Shown one piece after another: positions 1-7,470 of a stretch of DNA of 64,000 nucleotides. Below the pieces are notes generated by a model that was given only the letters and a program-made list of their open reading frames with translations, had not been told where the DNA came from and did no database searches. The DNA is from Pelagerythrobacter marensis (GTDB taxonomy: Bacteria > Pseudomonadota > Alphaproteobacteria > Sphingomonadales > Sphingomonadaceae), in assembly GCF_036700095.1 (NCBI RefSeq), contig NZ_CP144918.1, positions 187,001 through 251,000 on the forward strand. The letters run 5' to 3'. The translations under genes were made by a program, and so were the position numbers. How positions within the stretch are numbered: the stretch's first letter is position 1; every line of letters starts with the position of its first letter.

Positions 1-16
1 TTGTTATATATAACAA
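1..16. promoter_or_regulatory. Perfect 16-bp palindrome, candidate operator
   Basis: TTGTTATATATAACAA is a perfect inverted repeat lying 18 bases upstream of the TonB receptor start at 35. Its outer half-sites TTGT/ACAA resemble those bound by FadR/FCD-type GntR repressors, and a TTGT-CA-ACAA motif recurs in the gntR intergenic region (29905-29914). That it is an operator is inference; the window edge hides whatever lies further upstream. Confidence 0.45.
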
Positions 17-34
17 CAAAATGGGAGAGGGCTG

Positions 35-2227
35 ATGAATACCAAGCGCGCATGCGGGCTGTTTGCCCTTTTGATATCGAGTGTTTCGGCGCCGGCGCTG
101 GCTCAGTCGGCCGACGATGGTGCGGCACGGCAAGACGAAGGCCTCAACACGATCATTGTGACCGCCGAACGCAGGGAACAGAACCTGCAAGACGTGCCGG
201 TTTCGGCCACGGTCCTGTCAGGTGACGAATTGATCCAGAAGGGCGTCGTCAATCTCAACGACATGCAGCAGGTCGCCCCGTCAGTCGCGATCAACACGTT
301 CAATCGTTCGACGTTCATCAACATCCGCGGCGTCGGCATCGCCCAGTCGGCACCCACTTCCAATCCCGGCGTTGCCTATTACATCGACGGCCAGCTCATC
401 CCGCACGAACAGTTCATCGGGCACAGCTTCTACGATATCGGATCGATCGAGGTTCTCCGCGGCCCTCAAGGCACGCTGACCGGACAGAATTCCACCGGCG
501 GTGCAGTCTACGTCCGGTCGCCCGAGCCCGAATTCAACCTCGTCAGCGCAAGCGGCGATCTGACCGTCGCGAACTACGGCCGCTACCGAGGGGTGGTCAC
601 GGGCAACATCGGCGGCGAAAGAGTGGCACTGCGCATCGCCGCGGTCCACGAGCAGCGCGGCAGCTTCACGAAGAACATCGGCCCATCCGGCAGCCAGCCG
701 GGCAATCTCAACATGGACGCCATGCGGGCAAACCTCCGAATGGAAAGCGTCGACGGCCGCATGACGATCAATGTCCGCGGCGAATACTTCGACGTGCGTT
801 CGGACAACAACGCCGTAAAAAATCGCAACGATGCGGTGACCGACGACCCGTTCGTGATCGAGGAAGACGGTCGCTCGTTCCAGAACCAGGAAGGCTACCG
901 GCTTTCGACCGAAGGACGCTACGATCTTTCGGATGCGGTGCAGCTGCGCGGCCTCGTTTCGTGGCAGGACGGGTCGACCCTCGACCAGACAGACGGGGAC
1001 CGCACCGCCACGGCCGAGCCCGTGCCGGCGGGCCTGCCGGCGAGCAGCGCTAACCGCCGCCTCTATCCGGGCCGGGTGAGCCGTGCCTCGACGGTTTTCG
1101 AAACGCTGATTGCCGAAGTGAACCTGCTGTCGACCCAAGCAGGACCGCTACAATGGGTGGTCGGAGGATTCTATATGGACGAAGACGTTCCTGTTACCCT
1201 GGAACGCGACAACTACCATACCGATGACTTCTACGAATCGTCCAGCGACATCATCACCCTGGCGGAAAACACGTCCAAATCCCTGTTCGGGCAGGTAAAT
1301 TACTATGCAACCCCCGAACTGGAGCTGCTGGCCGGCGTACGGCACAGCTGGGACAAGCAGGTCTACACCCGCTTCGCTGTGCCCGGCCCTCCACTGGAGG
1401 AGCCGTTTGTTTCACAGCAGACCTCGAACGAATGGACGGGCAAGGTCGGGGCGAACTACCATTTCAGTAGCGGCAACATGGTCTATCTCACCGCGTCGAA
1501 AGGCTACAAGGCGGGCGGCGTCAACCTGACACCGGGCCAGGATCCGTTCGGGCCGGAGACGAACATCGTTTACGAAGCCGGCTTCAAAACTGAAGTTATC
1601 GATCGGCGCCTGCGCGTAAACGGCGCTGCATTCTATTCCGACTACCAGGACATCCAGCTCGCCAGCCTGGTAAACGGTCTGCCGACCACGCAGAACGCGC
1701 TCTCGGGCCGGGCGAAAGGTGCTGAGCTGGAGGTCGTCGGACAGTTCGGCGGTTTCGGCATCAATGGCGGCGTCGGCTACCTCGATGCAAGGTTTGCAAA
1801 TGCCGACTGCATCAGCGACACGAATGCACCAGGCACCGACGCAGGCTGCCCGACCAACCTTCGCCTCGTGCCCAAAGGGCGGCGCCTGCCGTTCAGTCCT
1901 GAATGGACACTGCACACGGGCGCCCGCTACACCTTCTATTTCGACAGCTTCGAGCTGACCCCTTCGGTCAACTACGCATATACCTCCAGGCAGTACGCCA
2001 CGCCTTTCCCAAGCGACAATACTCTCGTGCCCGGACGCGGGTTGGTCAATGCGCGGCTGACCTCGAAACTCGACAATGGCCTGTTGATCGAAGGCTTCGT
2101 CAACAATCTTACCGACAAGACCTATATTGCAGCACAGATCCAGAACAGTTCAAGCGCCGACGGCGGCATAATCTACGGCGCGCCCCGGACCTATGGCGTG
2201 CGGGTAAAGGTCGCGTTCGGGAACTGA
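35..2227 (+). CDS. TonB-dependent outer-membrane receptor
   Basis: Predicted outer-membrane gated channel that takes up a scarce, large or hydrophobic substrate using TonB/ExbBD energy. The 730-residue protein has a signal peptide ending near ALAQS (about residue 24) and a TonB box followed by a plug domain (IIVTAERREQ, then a QDVPVSATV segment, about 40-170). The rest is a beta barrel ending in a hydrophobic-aromatic strand (VKVAFGN). The ATG at 35 is preceded by GGGAGAGGG, a good ribosome-binding site. It is the first gene of a short plus-strand operon with a di-heme cytochrome (4 bases downstream) and an OmpA-like protein. The substrate is not readable from sequence; association with a cytochrome rather than a hydrolase sets it apart from the other two receptors in this window. 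Confidence 0.93.
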   Translation: MNTKRACGLFALLISSVSAPALAQSADDGAARQDEGLNTIIVTAERREQNLQDVPVSATVLSGDELIQKGVVNLNDMQQVAPSVAINTFNRSTFINIRGVGIAQSAPTSNPGVAYYIDGQLIPHEQFIGHSFYDIGSIEVLRGPQGTLTGQNSTGGAVYVRSPEPEFNLVSASGDLTVANYGRYRGVVTGNIGGERVALRIAAVHEQRGSFTKNIGPSGSQPGNLNMDAMRANLRMESVDGRMTINVRGEYFDVRSDNNAVKNRNDAVTDDPFVIEEDGRSFQNQEGYRLSTEGRYDLSDAVQLRGLVSWQDGSTLDQTDGDRTATAEPVPAGLPASSANRRLYPGRVSRASTVFETLIAEVNLLSTQAGPLQWVVGGFYMDEDVPVTLERDNYHTDDFYESSSDIITLAENTSKSLFGQVNYYATPELELLAGVRHSWDKQVYTRFAVPGPPLEEPFVSQQTSNEWTGKVGANYHFSSGNMVYLTASKGYKAGGVNLTPGQDPFGPETNIVYEAGFKTEVIDRRLRVNGAAFYSDYQDIQLASLVNGLPTTQNALSGRAKGAELEVVGQFGGFGINGGVGYLDARFANADCISDTNAPGTDAGCPTNLRLVPKGRRLPFSPEWTLHTGARYTFYFDSFELTPSVNYAYTSRQYATPFPSDNTLVPGRGLVNARLTSKLDNGLLIEGFVNNLTDKTYIAAQIQNSSSADGGIIYGAPRTYGVRVKVAFGN

Positions 2228-2231
2228 CGCA

Positions 2232-3761
2232 GTGGTTGCCCGATCTTTGTCGAGGCAAGTCTGCAAGTGGCGGCTGGCACCGCTTGTCATGGCAGGTTGC
2301 CTTACCGCAATCGCGATTGCCACGGCTTCGACTGCGAACGAAGACGGGCTGGACAGATGGTGGTCGCCAGGTGAGGGCAGGGTGTTTCCGGCAACGCTGG
2401 ACTACCCCAACGAACACGGCGTTCTGAGAACTCTCCTGGTCGGCGGAGCGCTCGACACGAGGGGCCATCCCTTTTTCGAGCCGATCGGCCCCACAGGCCG
2501 CGCCTGCGTGACCTGTCACCAACCGGCCGACGGCATGTCGCTTTCGGCAAAGACGGCCGCGGCCCGCTGGGATCAGACGGGGGGCACGGATCCCTTGTTC
2601 GCAGCTTATGACGGCTCCAACTGCCCGCTACTGCCGCAGGGCGACAGGGCCTCCCATTCGCTCCTGATCGAACGGGGGTTGATCCGGATAGAGCGGGAAT
2701 GGCCGGTCAAGAAATGGAACGAGCTTGACGTCACGCCCGATTTCAAGATCGAGGTCGTTCGCGACCCCAATGGCTGCAATTCGGGGCCGCATTACGGGCC
2801 GGAGGCCGGGATCATTTCGGTCTATCGGCGCCCTCGCCCTGTCGCGAACTTGAAATACCTGCTCGCAGTCGGCTTCGCCTACGACCCCAAACAGGGGCTG
2901 CCGCTGCCGCTGGACCCGGACACCGGCGAGCCGATGAGCGGCAATCTCATGGCCGATGATCGGGCTGGCAACTTGCGTCTGCAGATGGAGGACGCCAGCG
3001 CCACGCACCTGCGCATGTTGTCCCGCCTCGGCAAGCGCGATCGGGAGCTCATCAGAAACTTCGAGATGCGCGTCTATGCCGCACAATACGTGGGCAAGGG
3101 CGGCGCGGTCGACGACGGCGGTGCGAGCGGCGGCCCTGCGGCGCTGCGCGATTCAGAGCCCGGTGCACTGGGAAGCATCGGCTTCCCGGTATGGGGCGAG
3201 TTCGAGGCCTGGGAGACGATCGGAGAAGTCGACAAGGCGAAGCTGACACCGGAGCAAATAGAATTTCGCCGCTCGGTTGCGCGCGGGGCACGCATCTTCC
3301 GCGAAAAAACCTTCTTGATCACCGACAGCGCGGGCATCACCACGCCGATGGGCTTCGGCAATCCGGTCCGCAACGCCTGCAACTTCTGCCACAACATGAC
3401 GCGCATGGGTAACGACGTCGCACCGGGACAGGTGGACCTTGGCACGACAACGCTTCCCTTTGCCGACCCTTTCGATGACCTGCCGCTGTTTCGCATCACC
3501 TGCCTGAACGATCCACACCCCTATTACGGTCGCACTTTCGAAACCTATGATCCGGGCTTTGCCCTTACGACCGGCCGGTGCGCAGACGTCGGAAAGATCA
3601 CCCTGCAATCCATGCGCGGCCTGGCGGCGCGGGCGCCCTATTTCTCGAACGGTCTGGCCAAGGATCTGGAGGCCGTCGTCGATTACTACGAACGCCGATA
3701 CCGCATCGGCTACACCGAACAGGAAAAACAGGACCTGATAAACCTGATGAGCGTATTGTGA
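2232..3761 (+). CDS. Secreted di-heme cytochrome c, MauG/peroxidase-like
   Basis: Periplasmic or exported c-type cytochrome of 509 residues. Two heme-attachment motifs are visible, C92-V-T-C95-H and C383-N-F-C386-H. The C-terminal segment (about 460-492, SMRGLAARAPYF and then AVVDYY) matches the characteristic end of bacterial di-heme cytochrome c peroxidase/MauG proteins. The region between the hemes is long and unfamiliar. It starts at GTG 2232; residues 1-33 look like a signal peptide with a long basic n-region, and an internal ATG at 2289 is an alternative. The stop overlaps the next gene by GTGA. The role is uncertain: redox processing of the ligand imported by the preceding receptor, or maturation of a partner protein. 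Family is confident, function is not. Confidence 0.85.
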   Translation: MVARSLSRQVCKWRLAPLVMAGCLTAIAIATASTANEDGLDRWWSPGEGRVFPATLDYPNEHGVLRTLLVGGALDTRGHPFFEPIGPTGRACVTCHQPADGMSLSAKTAAARWDQTGGTDPLFAAYDGSNCPLLPQGDRASHSLLIERGLIRIEREWPVKKWNELDVTPDFKIEVVRDPNGCNSGPHYGPEAGIISVYRRPRPVANLKYLLAVGFAYDPKQGLPLPLDPDTGEPMSGNLMADDRAGNLRLQMEDASATHLRMLSRLGKRDRELIRNFEMRVYAAQYVGKGGAVDDGGASGGPAALRDSEPGALGSIGFPVWGEFEAWETIGEVDKAKLTPEQIEFRRSVARGARIFREKTFLITDSAGITTPMGFGNPVRNACNFCHNMTRMGNDVAPGQVDLGTTTLPFADPFDDLPLFRITCLNDPHPYYGRTFETYDPGFALTTGRCADVGKITLQSMRGLAARAPYFSNGLAKDLEAVVDYYERRYRIGYTEQEKQDLINLMSVL

Positions 3762-4528
3762 GAGCCTTGTCCGCCCTGCTCGCTCTTGTCGCTCCGGCGT
3801 CCTTGCTCGCGCACGAAACGGGCGATCTGGTGGAATTCGTGAGCTGCCCTGTCTATCGCGACACCGATGCCGGGCGAAAATCCGGCTGCTGGCTCGCATA
3901 CGACGGCGCGAGCGGCACCCGCTGGGATGTCAGCCAGTCACCGTATAAGCCGGACTATAACTTTGCGGTTCTCGTCGAAGGCAGGGTGTCGGCAGAGGCC
4001 GGGACTCTTTGCGGCGCGGCCGTTCTCGATCCGGTAAGAACGTCACGGCTGTCGATCCGCTGCCCGGCCCACATGCTGCCGGCCGAGGGCTTTCCGGGGC
4101 GCAAATACTCATTGCCGGAACGCAATATCGCGCCTCTGGCCGTCCAGCGGGACGCTCCACCCGGGCCTTATAAAGCGCGAAAATTCTACACCTTTTTCGA
4201 ATTCGACCGGGATTTCCTAGTCTATCAGTACGACGATTATCTCCTCGACAAAGCCGTAACCTGGATCAAGGCGGCCCAACCGAAAAAGCTGATCGTCACC
4301 GGCTTCGCCGCGACCGAGCCCGTTATCATAAGCGGTCGGCCTCTCGCCGAACGGCCTGAAACTGCCGAATCGCGCGCACGGCGGGTGAGCCTGGCGCTCT
4401 CACGTCTGCTTCCCGGAATCGAGATCGAAACACGATGGCAAACGGGTTCGTTGCCCGTAGATGCGATCGATGCCGACGGCCTGCCGATGCAATCGCAGCG
4501 CCGGACGGAGATAGAGGCCGTGTTCTAG
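3758..4528 (+). CDS. Secreted protein with OmpA-like C-terminus, unknown function
   Basis: 256 residues starting at GTG 3758, which overlaps the cytochrome stop (GTGA); the frame stays open upstream but the signal peptide (ALLALVAPASLLAH) begins here. The middle has several cysteines (SCPVY, SGCW, TLCG, IRCP) suggesting disulfides in the periplasm. The C-terminal ~90 residues (KLIVTGFA, then an SRARRVSLAL helix and a final QRRTEIEAVF) follow the pattern of OmpA/MotB peptidoglycan-binding domains, but the usual NRRVEI end is altered. Last gene of the receptor-cytochrome operon, so probably a partner of the cytochrome at the envelope. No function is assigned. Confidence 0.7.
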   Translation: MRALSALLALVAPASLLAHETGDLVEFVSCPVYRDTDAGRKSGCWLAYDGASGTRWDVSQSPYKPDYNFAVLVEGRVSAEAGTLCGAAVLDPVRTSRLSIRCPAHMLPAEGFPGRKYSLPERNIAPLAVQRDAPPGPYKARKFYTFFEFDRDFLVYQYDDYLLDKAVTWIKAAQPKKLIVTGFAATEPVIISGRPLAERPETAESRARRVSLALSRLLPGIEIETRWQTGSLPVDAIDADGLPMQSQRRTEIEAVF

Positions 4529-4538
4529 CTGCCGCGCA

Positions 4539-5915
4539 CTATCGGAAAATGCCGCCCACATCATCGCAAGTTTCCAGCCGCAATATTGCGTCTGCAACTC
4601 TTTCCGGTTCGAGCGAAGGACGGGCGGCGCGGCGCGCGCAATCCACGAACTTCGCATAGAGGTCGTTTTCGTTCATCGGCGCGGAAGGCGCACCATATGC
4701 CTGCGCGATCTCCTCGCGCACAACGGACCCATCGTTGCGGGTGACGGTGACCGCCCCTCCTGCCCCTCGTGCCCAGCCAGCTTCCGGCGAAACCCGGTAT
4801 GTCATCCGGGCCGCCAGTTCGCGGACCTCGCGATCGACCAGACTTGAGTCCGAAAAATCATCCAGCGTAACCTGACCGCGCACCAGCGCCAGTGCAGTGC
4901 AGAACGGGATGGAGAATTTGGCGTCGATCACGACGGCCGGCGACTGCTTTCGCGCCGTCGGTTTGACAAGCATGAGCTGCACCGGGTCGATCGCAAGCTC
5001 GACCCGGGCGATATCGCCCGCCGCCAGCCCTGCATTGCGCAGTCTCAGTGCCGCCTCGATAAACGGATGCGTTCCACGGCAGCTAGGCCAGGCCTTGAAC
5101 GTCAGTTCCTCTGTCCAGAATTTCTCGCCCAGGCCGTTCAGCAGCCGATCGGCATCGAACTGTCCCATTGCATAGAGCGCGTAGAAGCCGCCCTGCCCCT
5201 CGATCGGCGTTTCGAATCCTGGCGTGCCGGCAAACGCCAGCAGCGCGGACTGAACCGCGGACTGGGCAGGGAAGCTTTCGCGTACGGCGCGCAACACCGT
5301 GCCGCGGCTGTACTTGATTTCACCCGGCATCGTCACCTGGCACAAGGCCAGGGACAAGCAATCGCGAATCCCCCCTGCCGGCAAAGCCAGCAGGCGTCCC
5401 GCGCCCGCCGCAGCGCCGAAACCGCCGATTATCGGGGGTGGATACCAATTCCCCTCTTCCATCGGCCGATCGAGCGCGAGAGCGAGCCTGCACGCCAAGT
5501 CTCCCCCCGCGGCAAGCGCAGTCAGAAAATCCTGCCCGGAGATCGGACCATGCGATTGCGCCAGGGCAATCAGGGCGGGGACAAGAGACGCATTGGGATG
5601 GCCCGGTGCGAGGTCGAACGTATCCTCGAAATCGAGCGCATGGGCCATGGCGCCGTTCGCCAGTGCAGCGGATGCCGGAGACACGCGAGCCCCCGTGCCC
5701 AAGATCGCCGACGGACCGGCACCGCCCATTTGGGCCAGATCGATGAACGGCGCGATCTCGCGGGCCATGCCGCTGGCCGCAAGCATGACGCCGACGGCAT
5801 CGAGGAGCACGTGCCTGCTCGCAGCGATAGTGGCCGGCGGCAGATCGCAAAACGAAAGATCGGCAATGTGGGACGAAATCCGGTCGCTGATGTCGGCCTC
5901 GTGTTCAACCGCCAT
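4539..5915 (-). CDS. MmgE/PrpD family protein
   Basis: 458-residue cytoplasmic protein of the MmgE/PrpD fold, whose characterised members include 2-methylcitrate dehydratase, itaconate-pathway cis-aconitate decarboxylase and iminodisuccinate epimerase. Recognisable features are the N-terminal helical region with LLDAVGVMLAASG and the NGAMAHALDFEDTFD motif (about residues 92-106), the most conserved family signature. The start at 5915 overlaps the tannase stop by 11 bases, so the two are probably translationally coupled. Distal gene of the operon led by the CapA-like protein. It most likely hydrates, dehydrates or epimerises a small carboxylate released by the esterase; the exact reaction cannot be told. 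Confidence 0.88.
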   Translation of the reverse strand: MAVEHEADISDRISSHIADLSFCDLPPATIAASRHVLLDAVGVMLAASGMAREIAPFIDLAQMGGAGPSAILGTGARVSPASAALANGAMAHALDFEDTFDLAPGHPNASLVPALIALAQSHGPISGQDFLTALAAGGDLACRLALALDRPMEEGNWYPPPIIGGFGAAAGAGRLLALPAGGIRDCLSLALCQVTMPGEIKYSRGTVLRAVRESFPAQSAVQSALLAFAGTPGFETPIEGQGGFYALYAMGQFDADRLLNGLGEKFWTEELTFKAWPSCRGTHPFIEAALRLRNAGLAAGDIARVELAIDPVQLMLVKPTARKQSPAVVIDAKFSIPFCTALALVRGQVTLDDFSDSSLVDREVRELAARMTYRVSPEAGWARGAGGAVTVTRNDGSVVREEIAQAYGAPSAPMNENDLYAKFVDCARRAARPSLEPERVADAILRLETCDDVGGIFR

Positions 5916-7470
5916 CGGTCAAAAACCTCGCCAACACGGGATCCGTCACACACCTGTAGGACGCCGCATCGCGCGTCGGCCCCTCCCCATCGTACCTGGC
6001 GATCTGTGGGAACGGGCATAGCTTGCGGGTGAATCCGGGCGCACTATCCAGATTGCGGGCGGCCACCAGTTCTTGCGGTGCCTTGCCGTCCTCTACCCAG
6101 CGGATCAGGGCCCACAGAATATCGCGGGAAGGATCGGCGCCGTTGGCCAGAGGGCGATGACCGGAAGCCCCGAACAGGTCCGCCCCCGGCCCGCCGCGAC
6201 AATGGTACATACCGGGCACCATGAACAGGCGGGCGGACTGCGAAATTTCCGTCAGGCCCCCATTTGCCCTCGCCAAACGGGCATAATATTCAATCGTCGG
6301 ACCGGCGTTGGTCGATGGATCCTGCCAGCCCTGATAGAGGATTGCCTTCCCACCGCGGCGCACAAACTCATCGATAGCGACGCTGTCGGCCCGCAGTTCC
6401 GGCATCGCTTCATTGGCCATCGCCAGATCTGCTGTGCGACGAAAGGTCATTTCGTCCCAGTCGGGATCGTCGTACACGCCATCGGCCCACATCGCCCGGA
6501 GCAAGGGGGACGGCGGCCCCGGTCGGGTACGTACGCCAGGGAACAGTCCACTGTCCATCGCCTGACCATGCTCGTCCGGCATTGGCGAAACGATCGATTC
6601 CAGCATTGCAAGGCGCGGTGCGGAAATGCACTTGTCGTCTTCGCCCGGCCGACAAAGCAATGTATGCAAGGCGAAGTCGCAGCTTGCAGGATTCTCCACA
6701 ATGCCATCGTGCACGCCGTCGTCGGCGTCACATTTGCGCGTCACCTCAGCCTCGTAGAGCGCCCAGTCCTGCTCTCGCAAAGCGGCCTTCGGGTTTCGCT
6801 GTTGTTCCAGGGCGAACCACAGCATCCGGACGGACTGCAATGGCATATACGGCCCCGGTGCTCCGGCGATCACACCGTCGTAATCGCCGGGATACCTTTG
6901 CATTTCCTTCAAAGCCTGACGGCCGCCGCCGGAACAGCCTGTGAAGTAGCTGCGTCGGACCGGTTGTGCATAGAAGCGGGCGGCAATGGCTTTGCCGGCC
7001 TGTGCGGTGAGGTGCACCGCGCGGTGTGTGTAGTCCTCGCGCGCCTTGGGATCGCTCATCCAGCGGGCCTGGCCAGCCTTGTGCCCGCCGTCGGTGGTGA
7101 TCGTGGCGAAGCCTTGCTCCACGCGCAACGACATGTCGGTAAAGTTGTACCGGCCGGCATCGCCGCCCACGCCGGCCCCCAGCATGCGACCGTTCCATTT
7201 GAGCGGCAGCCACATCTCGAATCCGATGTTCCCTTCGATCGTACCTTCGACCCGGCAGAACGAAACCGAGACCGGAAGCCCCCGATAGAAGCTGTCGGTT
7301 TCAACCGTCCAAAGAGGATCGGGATCGATCGGCGTCGCCCTCTCGACCTTCACATCGCCACTCTCGCCGATCAACGCCGCGCAGTTGCCCACCGGAGCCG
7401 TTATCGATGTCTCGGTCTGCGACGGTGCCGCCATAGCGGCGAGCAGCGCGATCAGCGAGAAGCCCGGCAT
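5905..7470 (-). CDS. Tannase/feruloyl-esterase family hydrolase, secreted
   Basis: 521-residue exported serine esterase. The nucleophile motif GCSGGGR (Ser180) and the C-terminal PGMYHCRGG motif carrying the catalytic His are the two hallmarks of the tannase/feruloyl esterase family, whose members cleave gallate, ferulate, MHET or similar aryl esters. The start at 7470 gives a plausible signal peptide (ALLAAMAAP) and overlaps the receptor stop by one base (TAATG); the open frame extends to 7623 but that part reads through the receptor gene. Being coupled to a TonB receptor suggests it hydrolyses the ester that the receptor imports. Family confident, substrate unknown. Confidence 0.9.
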   Translation of the reverse strand: MPGFSLIALLAAMAAPSQTETSITAPVGNCAALIGESGDVKVERATPIDPDPLWTVETDSFYRGLPVSVSFCRVEGTIEGNIGFEMWLPLKWNGRMLGAGVGGDAGRYNFTDMSLRVEQGFATITTDGGHKAGQARWMSDPKAREDYTHRAVHLTAQAGKAIAARFYAQPVRRSYFTGCSGGGRQALKEMQRYPGDYDGVIAGAPGPYMPLQSVRMLWFALEQQRNPKAALREQDWALYEAEVTRKCDADDGVHDGIVENPASCDFALHTLLCRPGEDDKCISAPRLAMLESIVSPMPDEHGQAMDSGLFPGVRTRPGPPSPLLRAMWADGVYDDPDWDEMTFRRTADLAMANEAMPELRADSVAIDEFVRRGGKAILYQGWQDPSTNAGPTIEYYARLARANGGLTEISQSARLFMVPGMYHCRGGPGADLFGASGHRPLANGADPSRDILWALIRWVEDGKAPQELVAARNLDSAPGFTRKLCPFPQIARYDGEGPTRDAASYRCVTDPVLARFLTDGG

